64,000 nucleotides of DNA from Strigops habroptila (Eukaryota > Chordata > Aves > Psittaciformes > Psittacidae). Shown one piece after another: positions 1 through 14,200 of this stretch. The stretch is taken from NCBI RefSeq assembly GCF_004027225.2, contig NC_044302.2, positions 72,536,993 through 72,600,992 on the forward strand, in the 5' to 3' direction. How positions within the stretch are numbered: the first letter of the stretch is position 1; each line of letters opens with the position of its first letter. A program made the translations under genes and the position numbers. The notes under the pieces were generated by a model, which saw nothing but the letters and a program-made list of their open reading frames with translations, was not told the origin of the DNA and did no database searches.

Positions 1-3000
1 CTGAACTCTGGAGATGACCCTGGAAGAAGGAAAATAGTGTAAGAGAAGATGATACAATAAAATACTGTCAAGCTCTTAATTGTTTCAAGAAAATCAACTT
101 TTACAAGTTTGTAAAAACATTTTTTTTTTGTCTGTGCAAGGTTATATGTTTCTCAGATGCAACCACAAGTTTTGTGTGCAGTTAATTTATGGGTTTTTTT
201 TTTTTCCCCTATGCAGACATGCTCCTTCCACCCCCAAATTTTTGGAAATCCAAATGACGGGAAGATTTTCAGTTTGAGAGAATGATAATGAAATTAAAAT
301 GAAGGCTTGCTTCATGATCTGCTTCTCTGCTGTACAGAATGAAAGAGATGAGGAAACAGCTTGAATTCAGACTAGCATTTGTAGCTGTGGGCTTTGAATG
401 GCTAACATTTTGACCCCAGATGCCTAACAACTCTAGTTCTATCTCAAATGCTAAGGATAATATAAATAAATAAACTTCTTTGAGGACAGTTACAAAAAAG
501 CCCTTTCAAGATTGCATACAAAATTTTTGCAAGTTGCTCTTAGGAACTCTCCCTATGTTGCATTTCTTCTTTCTGTCAATCATAATAGTCAACGTAATAG
601 ATGTTTTTTTCTAACACTACAAATGCCTGATCGTATCTGATTTGTACTATATTTACAGACATACCAGCTATGTTAGAAAACCTGCATCTGTTTAACATGC
701 ATAAAGTGTGCGTTTGTGTCAGGTGCAGTGGGCACAAGGGAGGACTAAATTTTGCGTCGTAAGGTGATGGAAGAAAATGGCTCTGCTCTGAGCTTAAGGG
801 AAGTGTAGGGAAGAGGAAGACTGTCAGTTGTCTTTTTCCATATCCGAATAAAACTTGTCTGGAGCCTGGTGTTAGAAAAACTACTTTCAGGCTATTTGTG
901 GAAAATAGTATAGCCTGATTTATTGCCTTTTAGACAGAAATTGTAACTAGAAATCCCTGGAGAAGTTAGTTTGTGCTAGGACCAGAATGAAATAGCTTAA
1001 CTTAAAGCATTAGGTATTCTCATGTGGTGGGATACTGAGATGTGCATGCTATCAGTTCTCCCATCTTCCTCTGAAAACTGTCATATTTATCAAGAAAACA
1101 GATGCTTCCACTTCAAGCATTATGATGCATTTCTATGAGAGTGAAAACTACTGATTTATTTTAAATGTACATCTATCCCAAAACAATACGTGAGATTGAA
1201 ACCTCTTGGAGCTTTTCATAGCTTCTGAATGTACTTTGGAGTGCCGCATGATAACAGTGTTGAGGGAATAGGGTACTGTTGTTACTCCAAGCCAAATGGT
1301 GCAGACCAAGAAAACTGTTTCTCTTAGAATGTCCTCTTTACTAGCAATGATGATGTGACACTGCTCAGAAACAAACTAGTAAGCCTTTGGGTTGATCTAG
1401 AACAAGACACAGCAGGTGTTGGTGACACAGTCAGAATCTGTGAAGGCTTCTCCTGTTCCTTGTAGATGAGGAGGAGTCATAAAGTTCCTGTAAATTGTTT
1501 GGAACAGGATTTCTGTGCTGTCAGTTTTCAGGACAGAACACTTACTTTATTCCGGTGTCTCCCCACCCCCTCCAAAAAAAAAAAAAAAAAAAAGAAAGAA
1601 AAAAGGGGTGTATGCTGTCCTCTGAATGGAGAAACAATGCATAGCTATTCAGTTATTGACTATGTTCTGTGCAGCATGGTAGGTTGGAAGGAGACCATTC
1701 CAAAAACAGAAGGTGAGAGGAAGGTGATTAACATGACAGAAGTTGATAAAGACCCCTTCAGATCACAAGCCTTGGTGCATGCTGAACCTCTGTCAGTTTG
1801 AGTCACTCTGATGTGTGCTGCGCACTAGAATGAGCTTGACTACTTCAGAATAAGAGAATGTTAAAAGATGTTGTGAAGTTGTGTGCATGTTTTTTTCTCT
1901 ATAACCTTTGGATAACTCTGAAAAGATAGGATTGTGGCCTTGCAGATTGTATCTTAATGCTGTTTGGAAGCCTAATAAAAACTCAACTGTCAGTTTGCCC
2001 TGATGTTGAAGGACTTGCCAGTTGTTTGTATTGTCTTGGTATGGCTCCAGAATGAAATACCAGTCTGTATCAAGTGCAGACTGTTTATGGTAGAAGTTTG
2101 TTGAGGCTTCGTTTTTATCATGAGCCTGCTTCTCAAAGTGTAACTTGCAAAATTCTTTCCAAACACTTAATATATCAGATCTACAGCTCATGCCTAGCAT
2201 ATGGCCTTAAGTGCTTTTAGCATGGCTGAATGAGTAAGAGGAGGTTCCAGAGCATTCGTAGCAGATTTATTTATAGCTCATTTATCTTCATGAGCTACAT
2301 AGGTGCTCTTAATAAAATTAAAAGCAATAATTTAATGTATTTTTTGTTGAAGTGCTATGTTCTGTACTTTCTATTCTGGTTAGACCTTCCTTCCTTGCCA
2401 TTTTTTTGAACAACCCAAATGTCTACCTTGAAAAAGCTATTTCAGTGGCTATTTACTAAGAAAGCCACTTCAAGATGAACAAGGCAACCTGGAAAATGGT
2501 GCACCTTTTGAAACTGGCAACTAAGAATGCAGCAATATTTGTGGCTCATCATTCATTCGTCAGTATGGATTAGAACATTTTAAATATAACTTTCTTTTAT
2601 TTGCTATTTCTAGACAGTGACATTCTTTGACCAACAGGTAGTTCTCTTCATAGAAAACTGACTAAATGCAGTTTCAGAGAATACTTTGAAGCTTGCTAAA
2701 GACTTTATTGTGATGAGACAGCTTCAGTATGATTAGTGCATAATATAAAACCATCTTAAATAATAAGATATTAAAACAGCCTTGTATACTCTTTATATGG
2801 TGTTATTTAGAGTGCTAAGCAAAATCATGGTAGCAGGTCATGACATAGTAAAGACTACGATTTTAAATTTAGTTGTTTACTGTTAGTGAATTTGATTCTA
2901 GGAACAGACAAGAGTAAAGCTTACTGAATTAACTTTGTACTACAGAATAGTTCTGTGCTGTACAGAAATACAGTACATAACTGTTGGATACAATATGTGC

Positions 3001-3079
3001 TGGATGAGTCATCTAGTGCTCAAGTGCACCTGCATTTGTTACAAATGGGGGAGAACTGATTTGGGGATGTAATATCAGA
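1..3079. other. Gene-free AT-rich stretch
   Basis: I recognise no gene here. The stretch is AT-rich with scattered stops in all frames. A 20-nt A run lies at 1574-1593. The longest open frame is a minus-strand 135-codon ORF at 1793-2200; it shows no domain I recognise and no flanking splice or promoter evidence, and it is treated as a finding, not a gene. Confidence 0.6.
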
Positions 3080-3975
3080 GGCAGTCTCAGTTGTGGTGGA
3101 AGGATCAGGGTCCTGAGGGGCCTAAGGAAGGCAAGTAGCACAGTGCAGACCCTGGACATTGGGAGAGCAGATTTCATCTTATTCGGGGAACTGGTAGGTG
3201 TGATGCCATAGGAGGCAGTTCTGGAGCCTTAAGGAGTTGAGGAAAGCTGACATGGTTAAGGACAACCTCCTTCTAGTGTCCCTGTTGAGACAGAGCCCCC
3301 AGCAACAGTGCAAGGTGGGGGCTGGCAGCTGGGGAACAGCTCTGCAGAGAGTGGGGATGAGCACTGCAAGACAGCAACCAGAGCATAAACCAGCAGTGTG
3401 CCCTGGCAGAAGGACCAACAAAGATGGCTTTATACTCCAGCCAGTGGGTTGAGGAAAATGAATCTCACCTTGTGTTCAGTGCTTTGTTAAATGCATTTAA
3501 ACACTGCTTCCAGGTTTTGTCCCTATTCTCCCTCACCTCAAGAAAAATGTAGATGAAAAGCAGCACGTTTAGCAGTGGAATATCACAATGGTAAAGGGCT
3601 GGAGCAGTTCTTGAGAGGAGGCCAAGCGAGCTGGACTTAGCCTGGAGAGGGATGCCTTCTGCGGTGCAGGATCCAACAGCAGACCCCCAGCCACTGTGAG
3701 GAGGCTGTCAAGAAAGCAGTGTCAGGGTGCTCACAGCGGTGGATTGCAGGAGGGTGAGAGGTAGTGAATACACACTGAAACAGGGTGAGGGGAGCAGTTC
3801 ACATTGAATATACAGAGAAACCTTTTCTCCCACAAGGACAGCCCAGCAGTGGAGCAGGGGCCCAGTGAAGCTGTGGAACCTGGTCTGACCATATCTGACC
3901 CTGTTCTGAGCAGGACCTGCTGAGGTCTCATCTAACTTCTAACCCGACTTATTGTATGGTGCTCTGATCACCATG
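3080..3975 (+). mobile_element. Old CR1-type LINE fragment(s), plus orientation
   Basis: The first part, about 3080-3450, resembles a CR1 internal segment of the type 'ccctggacattgggagag' followed by a cluster of purine-rich coding-like sequence. The second part, about 3575-3975, resembles a CR1 3' region: a block with ccttttctcccacaaggaca, then agctgtggaacc, a degraded gaccctg-ttctgagcagg motif and a gaggtctcatctaacttctaac ending. The copy is old, with many mismatches and probable internal deletions, so its limits are approximate. It contains no usable open frame. Recognition rests on remembered CR1 family patterns and not on an alignment. Confidence 0.55.
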
Positions 3976-6900
3976 GAAGCAGTGACAGAGTGGCCCACTG
4001 TATTTTGTGGATCCTATAAGATAGGATTTCTTCAAATCTGCTTCTTCCTAGACTGGGAATTGTGACGAGTTACCACTTGACATCTGCACGCCTGTTGAGC
4101 ACTATATGCACAGCAGCAATCTGTTGAAAGAAGCTGTGACTTGCTCTTTTAACTGACAGTTGTTAGATAGACCTCAGGTATCTGTAAATGATACTGATAC
4201 AGAAGTAACATCACAAGGAAGGGAATTCAGAATTGCACTCTGTGTGCCCTGTATATCAGATTGCAAAAACCAAGGAAAAATCTGTTTATCTGTAGGAGTA
4301 GTATACTTGAAAAAGTATTGTACATTCTCATGTATATTTTGAAGATTTTATTATATATATTGCTGTAGTCAGAGGTGCGTTTCTGCAACACTGCCTAGTC
4401 TTATGTATCCAGCAATAGCACATACAGAAATCAGTGAAAACCAGCAATTCCAGTAAAAAAGCTATAACCACTATTTAAGCAAAACTTGTTACAAAACTCT
4501 TGCTTTGCAGCAGGTTGCATCTGCCAGATTCTCAGAGGTAGATCAGGCTGATAAGAGTGGGAGACTGGAGGACTGGAATTCTTGGAAAATGTAAGTTTTA
4601 GGAGAAAGTAATACAGGAGGAAGCAAAAATCACTGCAAGTGCTGGAAATAAAAAAGGCTAGTTAGTGCTTAAAGCATATCATTATTTCTGTGGCCAACAA
4701 GATTTTTTGTTGTTGTTTTGGGATAACAGTTCAGAGTGATTTGGAGTTCTGTTCAGTTGAGTTTTGGGGTTTTTTCCCCAGCAAGAGAATTCCTTATCAG
4801 ACACAAGGTAGTCTTCTCTGTGGGAAAGCATAATTTCATTCAGGAGTCAGAGATAATCCTGCAAATTAATCTTTCATGGGAGCCACATAACGTTTGAGAA
4901 AATAAACAGGCTAGGGAAATGATATACTTCTGACAAATCTTGTTTTACCCATAATAAAAATGTTTTGATTATAACCTCCTGTCTGCAATATGAATCTCTG
5001 GATAGTCTCACTCCTCTTCTCCTGCCATCCCTTTTCTCTCCCTATTTTATTATGTCGGACTGTAAAGTGCATTCTTCTCCCCAGGTAATATCGGATAGCC
5101 AGGAAGCAGCCATAGATCTGCTTTCACAGTAGTTAGTCTTTGGAAGTTTATAGACTTGCTCCCTGTGTGTTCTCTGTGTGGTCATGGGAAAGGTTCCATA
5201 CTCCTTGGTGAAAAAAAATGCCAATATCAAGTAAAGCTGGAAAAGTAAGGGGTTGATTTTTCTATTTTGACAATGCAGTGCAATTACATCTTCTTTTCTG
5301 AAAACCCATGCCAGCCTCTCTTTGTTTTTCAGACCTTTTCTCTCAGCTTCATATAGATTTTGAGCCATGGGCACAAACATTATCCTGTTCTAATGAGGAC
5401 CAGCCGGTGGTATTGAAGCCTCTCTGCAGATCTGTACCTAATTGGATACATTCATGCTCCATTCTCTCTCTGCGCCTCCGCGCCCTCCCCCCCGCCCCCT
5501 TCCCCGCTGCCCCTTGGTGATGTGTTTTGAGTGGTTTTGGGATTTTGTTGTGTTGGTTTGGTGCCCCTCTCTCCCCGTCCTGCCCCCATGCTTTAACAGC
5601 TTCTTTTGAAGCTTTAGCAGTGATGCAAAATAGTAAGGGAAATAAAAACTAGAGGCATTTTTTCCCCCCAGTTAGTAAAAATTGATAAGTTGAATAGGCT
5701 GGGTAGATACTATAAAACATTGCTAGGTAAACTCATCCTCCAGTGCAATAATGCTTAGCCTGACTGTTTAAAGATGAAAAATAATATAACAGTTTCTTCT
5801 GTAAAATAAAAGTTCTTTTGGACACAGCACAGAAATGGCAAAACCATACATGACTCTTGCAGATTCTGTACCTCTGGAAATAAAATACTTAATTGATCCA
5901 AATTACAAATCACAACATTTCTACTTCTGAAAATAACTCTTTAGAGTTCTGTGCGTTCGTCTGTTCTTTCAGCTCTACCTGCAATTACACAAAAGGCTAA
6001 AATTATTCAATTTGCACTACTGATGACTTTGCTGTGAAAAAATATTTCGATGCATTTTTTAATAAGCAGACAAGCTGTGAGAAGTTCAGAGCATGGTAGA
6101 AAGAATAATAAAAGCATTAGAACCTATGAGGAAAGGATGAAAAATTTGTATTTTTCATGTTAAAAACGTCTGTTATGAATTTTAAGTCTGTGTGTGCTTG
6201 TGGTTTTTTAATCCACTCACTTTTCTTATGCATACTCCTAGAGCTATTAAGCCTTTCCCATTGCAAAAGCAAGCGATAATTGGGATAAATATTAGAAGAC
6301 TTTGAGTTCTTAACTGTCATTATATGGATTACTAAGAAGGCAATGAAATCTGTCACTGGTGGTCTTGATTGGGGTACCTAAATGTGTATTAATGCTACCT
6401 GCATTCAGGCTAACTTTAAAGGACCTCTGAATGTACTTTCTAGCTTTATCCTCATGATTACGCAAACACAGAAGCTGAAGTACCTGAAGAGAATGCAGGT
6501 CCATTTAACCGAGGACTGACTAATATGTAATGACTCTTCTAGGTTTATTTTATACTTAATACTGTTTCTTCCTTAGCAACATCTCTTTTTCAACCTACAA
6601 TTTCTAAGCAACTAAAACACATAAAAAACCATGACATTATTTTAAAAAAAAAATACAGAAAATACCTGTTTTTCAAGACTTAACCCTGATTTCTTTGTGA
6701 ATGCTATTAAATCATGTTACCAGTGAGATTTTTGTCTAGCAAAGATTGCAAGATGTTGTAACTTCAGTTATGCAGCTTTTTTTATTGGTGTTTGGTTTTC
6801 ATCTCAATGTACAAACAACCGTAAGGTTTATGTAAGTAAGAAAGAACTTCAAGCCTTTCAATAGGAGTTTTAAGTTTGTTTCTTATTGGGAAGTATCTGA

Positions 6901-9900
6901 TATCATATCTAGTTATCCTCCTAGTGGTTTTTGAAGCTCTTACTTTTCAAGAAACAGAAGTTTCTGTGGTAACATGTGTAAGAGGATATAATGAAAGAGA
7001 GAGCTGAAGCATTTAAAACATTTGTTCAAATGAAAAATGAAATTACTCAGCATAGATAACGTACAAGCAGTATTTGTACTTGCATAGTTAAGAAGATACA
7101 CGGTTTTTATATAAATATGTACACTTCCCTTAAATTACTCTTTTTGTGAGATTTGAATTGAATAATATAAAGTACTGTCCTTAGGATATGTTAATGCGTA
7201 ACATTTTGCTGAACTTCCTTTATTACTGCAAATACTGAGAATTTTTTGAGGGGGAGATGAGGACTTATTTATCAGGCAGTTTGACTGATAAATAAGTGCA
7301 GGGGCAGTTCCCATCTGCCCTCCTCTCCCCAGATAGTTTTAAACTGGTAAAGAATTTATATTTGAGGTGAAGGTTTTATATGCATAGATTTTGTTTCAGT
7401 TAAATTAAAAATGGATTAAGAATGTAAAGATGCTATTACAAGATAGGTCAGTAGGAGTTTTATGAGAAGCTAGACACTGGGCCACATTCTGTTCTAGTAA
7501 TTCAACTTAAACACAAAATGTTAATGAAAATCAGAGGAGAAGAAAACAAAACTTTTGAAAAGAGAAAATATTAGTAGACTTAAGAGTATTCCATCTTACA
7601 CAGGTAAGATAAATTGACCTAATAAGCCTCTCATTTTGTTCTTGATAGGGATCTGTATCTTTTACATGTTCCTGTCCTTATCCTAAGATGCTTTCTGAGT
7701 AACGAGCTAAAATTAGGAATGGAAAAGAGAGTATAAGAAAGTATAAGTAAGGGTAGGAGGAGATGATCTCTGTTTTGTTTGAAGATGAAGTATATTTGCA
7801 AACAGTGTTGTGGGATTCTGTGGGGTTTTTTCTTAATAAATTCAGTTAACCTATTAGTCTATATATTATTGATGATTTATCAGTTGATCATAAAATGAGA
7901 TGGCTGTTGAAAGGCATACGTGTACTGTGTGTTGACTCTTGGCAGGAAGAATAGCGAATTATAAAATGCCAGTGAGTTTCTGAACAATAAAACTTCTTTT
8001 TGTGCTTTCTCACTTTCATTAATCAAAAAAGAAAGAGAACTGACACATGCTTCTGCATAGGCTGCTTTCTATGGAGTCCTTCCTGTGCCTAGTAAAACTT
8101 TGTGTGATGACATTCTTTCCATCTACAGATTTTCCAGTTTATCTTTGTTAGTAAAAGATCAACCACCTCCATGATATACCTGAAAAATTTAATTTTTCCT
8201 AATGTCTTAGGCACTGAGTAACTTTTGAAGTCCCTAACCTTTTCCTCTCAAAAGTCTTCACTGAGACTTAGTCAAAAGGATTTCTTTTTTTTAAGTTCTG
8301 TAACACTGAAAACAATTGTTCCCTTTCTTTTATGTGAAGTAAAATGTAAGCAAGCTTTCCCTTTCTTGACTACTGCCATCCTTTTTCCTTTGGGGTGGGA
8401 AATAGCTAGATTTGTTTTTTATTGACAAGATACTAGTAGTGCTTACGGCATCTCTAATGCATTTGTCTTGAAGCATTAGAAAAATTGTTTTCACCCTTAG
8501 GTGATCTGGGCTTAATTCAGGAAATAAATGCTCTCTGGTAACAATTCTATATCCTTATTAGTTTGCGTGAGTCAAATGGAACAGAACAAGATGAATGATA
8601 CCTGTACTGAGGAAGATTAGAACAATCTGTCTTGCAGGAAAGAAGCCAGTTTGGTTGGTATTAGCTGAGAGGTTGTGTACAACGCCTGATCACTGTAAAG
8701 AAGTAAATGCGGTGGTTTAGAAAGACTAGATTTTAATAGCTATTTCTAACATGCAGGGACTACCAGCAAAAGATGCAAACCAGACTGATTACTCCACCAG
8801 TAATGAGACAAATGTTAATCAAATCTGTTCAGTGGAATCAATTCTATCAGTCTTTCTGCTGGGGAATATGTGCAACTAGTACTTATCATTGTGAATGCAG
8901 CTTGCTTAGGTAAAACATTTGTCTTGCTTGGGGGTGCACCTGCAGCTAATCCTTGCATGTGTAATCCTTACACACATAGTTTGCTGGGGCGATTTAACTG
9001 ACTTCGAATAAAAAAATGCCTTCTGAAGCTGTCTCCTTTCATGCTCTGAATTTTCCATAGTTTCTTCCTTCTTAGTAGAGCAAATCTACTATTTAGTCTT
9101 CTGCTGTTAAGTCCACTAAAGTAAAATATGGCCTTTTACTTGTGTTCTATGAAATACTATTTCTTGAATGCTAAATTAAAAAAAAAAAAAAAAGAAAAAG
9201 GAGGAAGGGAGACTGTATTGAGAAGAACTCATAAGAGCCCAGAAGGTAAAAATGAAGAGATCTTAAAGAGATTAAAAACGTATTTTAATTCCATAACAAA
9301 AACATATGTAAAGAGAGCCACAGTAATCTTACAAGTCAGAATCTGAAATGGATAGGAAGAATCACCATATTTACAGGTTTTGTTGGTATTATAAAATCCT
9401 TCCATACTGCAGTGTTTTTTACAGCCAGTTCTTCTGGTCTTTGTGATTCAGTGCTCTGAGTATTTCTTTTCTAAAAACAGGTTTATGAGGCACATAAGGC
9501 ACATACCTACAGGCATTATTGGGGGACGGAAATAACAAATTGAATAATACTTGCTTATTCAGTTATTAGTCAGATCTCAAAATTACTTGATACTGGAATG
9601 TCAGCTTTTCATCTTACATGGCCTGATCTATTTTACTATTTCTATAGCTTGAATACCTGTTTTTTACATCACTGGCTATCAAATGACGTGGTTTGTCTTT
9701 ATAGAGCTTGTATAAAACTCCTGAGAATTTTAAACACTGATAATAGTACCTTAAAACTTTCCTTACTCTGTTGTTAAGATTATTAAATGCAGGTGGAGAA
9801 CAGCCGCCTTCACTCTGCTGCATGGGCATTGCCCAAAGGCCCCATGGCAGAAGCATGGAAAAGCAAGTTTACTGCCAAGAAATATTACTTTCATACTACA

Positions 9901-10894
9901 GTCCATTGGGTTGAGCCTCTCCTTTGCACAGCTTAAAATGTAAAATGGATTAGGTGGTTTTGACATTATTTTCCTTTTAAATGGCATGTAATTCAGTAAC
10001 TTATTGACAACAGGAATATAAAGGATTTTTATTTTTTTTCAGTGCAGTTTACATTCAGGCTTGTAGCCAATACTGCGTGATCCCTTCCTTTCAGTGATAG
10101 TTCTTAGCCTGTAAATATTTTGTAATGCGTCTTTGCAGTTGAAAGCTTTAAAAATTGAGTTTTCTTTTTAGGGAGTGTAGTTTCTTGCAGTGCTAATAAT
10201 TTTAATTGCTCTGTGTACTTGATGTAAACAATATTTGGAAACAAGCCTTGAAGCAGCAGGATAAAACATTTAAGTCTGATTTATTTTAACTGTTTAATCT
10301 AGAGGCCCATTTTGTGACACTTTTGTGTGCGTATTGGTCATAGAACAAAGCAGGCACTTGTAATTATTACAAGTTATCATCTCTGTATTGCACTCTGGTG
10401 GCTTACAATGGCGGTGTAAACATAGGTATCACTATGCTATTTTCCATTTATTTTTGCTAAAATAGCAACAGCTATTGGTTTTGCCCATAGATTAGGAAGG
10501 ATGACACCTAGGACAAGTCACATAAACCTTTAATCTTTCATCAGCTTATGAAATGCCAGGTGCATTCTACTGCAAGGAGTTTGTTACTTAGCTATACTAC
10601 CTGCACACTAACTTTTGTGTGTGTTTTGTAAGTGATTTGCAAGTTTTGTGGGTGTGACTGTCACATTTTTTAAAAATCAAGCCTTATTTTCATTGTGCCT
10701 CAGAGTACTCAGAAGTTATTAGTTGTTCAAAAGTCTCTGATCACTAAAAAGCTGTAAGTGAAAATAAACTTCTATTACAGGTACAGTAGCCGTGGCCTGT
10801 TAACAGATGTGCAAAAGATTAGCCTGTGACAAAACTGAAGGTTCTTTTAACATGAGTCTAAGGATTTGCCATCAATTTGATTTCTATGAAATAG
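3976..10894. other. Gene-free stretch
   Basis: No coding exon, RNA gene or clear transposon is recognised. A pyrimidine-rich, C-rich patch lies at about 5455-5600, a perfect hairpin at 7263-7297 and an A run at about 9179-9193. ORFs here are short and show no codon bias or homology that I can see. Confidence 0.5.
7263..7297. repeat. Perfect inverted repeat, 13-bp arms
   Basis: The left arm acttatttatcag (7263-7275) and the right arm ctgataaataagt (7285-7297) are exact reverse complements separated by 9 nt. The pair would form a short AT-rich hairpin. No gene or transposon terminus is recognised next to it, so its role is unknown and it may be chance or a remnant of a small palindromic element. 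Confidence 0.85.
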
Positions 10895-11245
10895 AACCAC
10901 AGAATCATAGAATGGTTTGGGTTGGAAAGGATCTTAAGATCATCTAGTTCCAACATCCCTGCCATGGGCAGGAACGCCTCACACTAGACTACATTGCTCC
11001 AGGCCCCATCCAGCCTGGCCTTGAGCGCTGCCAGAGATGGGGCAGCCACAGCTTCTCTGGGCACCCTGTTCCAGTGCCTCACCACCCTCACAGTAAAGAA
11101 CTTCTTCCTTATATCTAACCTGAACTTCCTCTGTTTAAGTGTAAACCCATTACCCCTTGTCCTGTCACTACAGTCCCTGATGAAGACACCCTCTCTGGCA
11201 TCCTTTTAGGCCCCCTTCAGATATTGGAAGGCTCCTATGAGGTTT
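10895..11245 (-). mobile_element. CR1 LINE, 5'-truncated 3' end, minus orientation
   Basis: The segment begins with the reverse complement of the CR1 3' terminus (acagaatcatagaatggttt). It continues through gggttggaaaggatcttaag and the conserved block ccagcctggccttgagcgct, then caccctgttccagtgcctca. It keeps the last few hundred bases of the element, with the 5' part missing, which is usual for CR1 because of incomplete reverse transcription. Short ORFs over it are shadows of this repeat. Confidence 0.93.
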
Positions 11246-14200
11246 TCTCATGTTTCTCTTAGATTTAGTGAGTTTCAGAACTTAAGCAAAGATGATGTAT
11301 GTTTATCTGACTGGTAGTTCCTTCTGAAGTAGGTTAATTCCTTTTCTGACTGAATATCTGTTTACCAGGCTGTCAGCATAATTGTCTTAATGATGGTGAC
11401 ATGAAATGCAGTTCTCTAAATATGTTTACCGCTACAACTACTCTCAAGCTAGGTTTTTTCCTCTTGTCCACCAGTTCAGAGGGGTTGGGGAAAACAGCAT
11501 TATCAGCCTGGAGAGCCATTAAATATACTAGGTTAAAAATAGAGGCTTTATCCGGAGGCGATTACTGTGTCTTCCAGTTCCCAGATACATCTTGACCTGC
11601 ACAAAAAGAAATTGTATTTAATACACATGGACAGTGAAGAGAGAGCATTTTGCACTGGCTCTGCTTTTCATTTTTGTTGAGCCTTTGTACACCACCTTGC
11701 ATCCCACTTGTTTTGCTTTGTTCCTTACCTTAATAGAAAACCAAAGTAGCATCTGTTCCTTCCTACAGCATCTGAACATGAAACAAAAAGGTAGAAAGAA
11801 ACAGAGAAAATAAGCTAAGAGTACTAGAAATTTCTAGTCTGTCTACCAGTGCTGATGTGGCTTATAATCCTGAGAGGACTGTTAATTTTTTTTGCAAGTT
11901 ACTGACGTTGATTAAATTATTTCAGAGGAGAATTTTCTCCCACTGGATGTTAATCAATGAAATGGTGGTATAAATGCTCTTTTCTGTGGTTTGACATCAT
12001 TGTGACAGTCTGAAGATTAATCAATAGAAATGATAAGGATGGTTACCACTGACTAGTTTATTAGCATTATCAGTTTCACACTAACTGACCTTTTCCCTCT
12101 CCGTCTCACCTCTCTTCATCTGTCATGTTTCATTTTGTCAGATTGATTTCCTTTTACTATAACAGTTTGTATGTGTCAGACTTCAAATGCTAATCAGCCC
12201 TTACAGTTTCTCACACAGTGCTGAGAAACTACTAACTGTATTCAAAGAAAAATGGGAAAGTTATTTCTGATTGAGTCCTCCTGAAAATGTTACGAAATAG
12301 AAAATGTGACTTGTTGCTAGTACCCATTTTATTTTGAAAAACTAAACTTAAATTTTAAAATTATGCAATCAATATTTATTACCAGTAAAGAAGTTGCTTC
12401 TGTTCATTGTAGAATTAAACTCACAGAAATTCATATCGGTTTGGTTAGGGTTTTTTAGAATACTATATTAACTGTACTTTTATATGTGTCTTTAATACAT
12501 GGTCTCATTGTTGTAGCATGTGATTTGTTAGAAAAGCATGCTTGAATGTGTACCCATGCATCCACATCACAACTTCAGCTCTTTGGTGCCATGCACAGCA
12601 ACCTGGCTGAGAAAACTACAGAATTGCCCTTCCTCCCATGGTAAATGTGCACTTGTGACCCTTTACCTGTAGTTTCTATGCAGGCACAGTCATGTAAATA
12701 GTCCCTATTAAAGTTTGTATGGCGATATAGATGTGAGGCTTATGTAATTGAAATGAATTTATTCCCTAAAACATGACACAAAATGAATTTATTCCCTAAC
12801 ACATGGCACTTGGATGGTGAACTGTTGTTCACCTAACACGTATGATGTGCATCTGTGGCTTGTCTCCTCAATAATCAACTTCTCCTACCAGTGAGATTAT
12901 TCTAAATAAACTACAGCACATCTCTGCTAAGTTTGAATCATACACATTTGTTTTCTCTTATCACCTAAAAAGTTCTATGTGTGACGTTATGGTTTGCAGT
13001 GAAATGTATACTGTTCTTAATTCTTGCTTCTGATATGCCATAATGGGAAGTCATGTTAACTGTCATTGCAAAGACGCAAAGGAGCAGGACTTGGCCTTTG
13101 TCATAAAATCTGCATGTTACTAGGTCAAAGTATCCTCTACCCTTTCACTACTCCAGTGTGGCTGGCATTTTCAATAGAACACATGTGGAGGAAAATAAGA
13201 CACAATTACTAAGAAATTAACAGCTGAAAATGGGATATTGATTTGAACTACAGTCAAACATGATCTGGTTTTCTATCTTTCATCTAATTTGGAATCTTCT
13301 TTTGTGGTGGGCTCTGGATTCCTTCTATATATAGATCTGCTTTCAAATCCTGACTTGCTTTACGTTAATGTAATCTTAATCTAATAGTTTCACTTTATGA
13401 TCTACCAATAGTTGTGGTGTAAAGTCAGCATATCAGAGTGTCCTGGTCATTCAAAATGGTTGGAGCTCAAGATGTTCAATTCAGATTGGTATGTTAAACG
13501 AGTAAGAACAGGGATATTGCCCCTGAATTTTTATAAATTCTGAAAGATTCAGGTTTGTAGGAATTGCTTGACTCCCCATGTAGGTGCTTAATTTTGCAAC
13601 TTAGGAGCATCCAAAATTCATTTAAATGCAGATACTCTTTTAGCGTCAGACATGGCTTATAAACCTATTTAGCTGATCAGATGTTAGGTCTGGACATTTT
13701 AAAGCTGTCTTTGATGACACAGGGTAGATAGGTGCCCTGCCTTATGTCTGCTTTGTCATAGTCTGCCAGAGGTGTGTTCTCTGCTGTGCTGAAGAGACAC
13801 CTTGATGGAGCCCACACATGGAACGTGATGGCAATATTGACCCATGTCACTCAGCAGCGCAGTGGCTCTCAGAAAAGAGCTCAGGCATACTGCAAACTCT
13901 TTTTTCTACAATTATTCCAGTAAGTTTAAGTTGTGCGATGGAACAGTATGTTCTGGGATGATTTTGGCCATGATGGTTGCTCAGTTTTCCTGTTACTTTT
14001 TCTTAAGCTTGAAATTCGGTAAAGTCAGTATGGAATTGTCTTAGAACATTTTGAGTAAATGTCTTTGTTGTGCAGATTCCCCTTGCTGTCCTACTGCTAC
14101 AGCACTACGGTCTTTTGTTTTGGCAAGATGAAACTATTCCAAGGGAGAAAACTGATCTTGGAAATAGAAAGCAAGAATTAGGATCTTTTCAGAATAAAGG

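Noticed and set aside
9128-9190. Possible degenerate 5' coding exon of PLGRKT (reads MAFYLCSMKYYFLNAKLK)
   Set aside because: There is weak resemblance to the family N terminus (M-x-F, SM, NA-basic-L), but several residues are missing, no splice donor follows and an A run interrupts it. Too weak to list as an exon.
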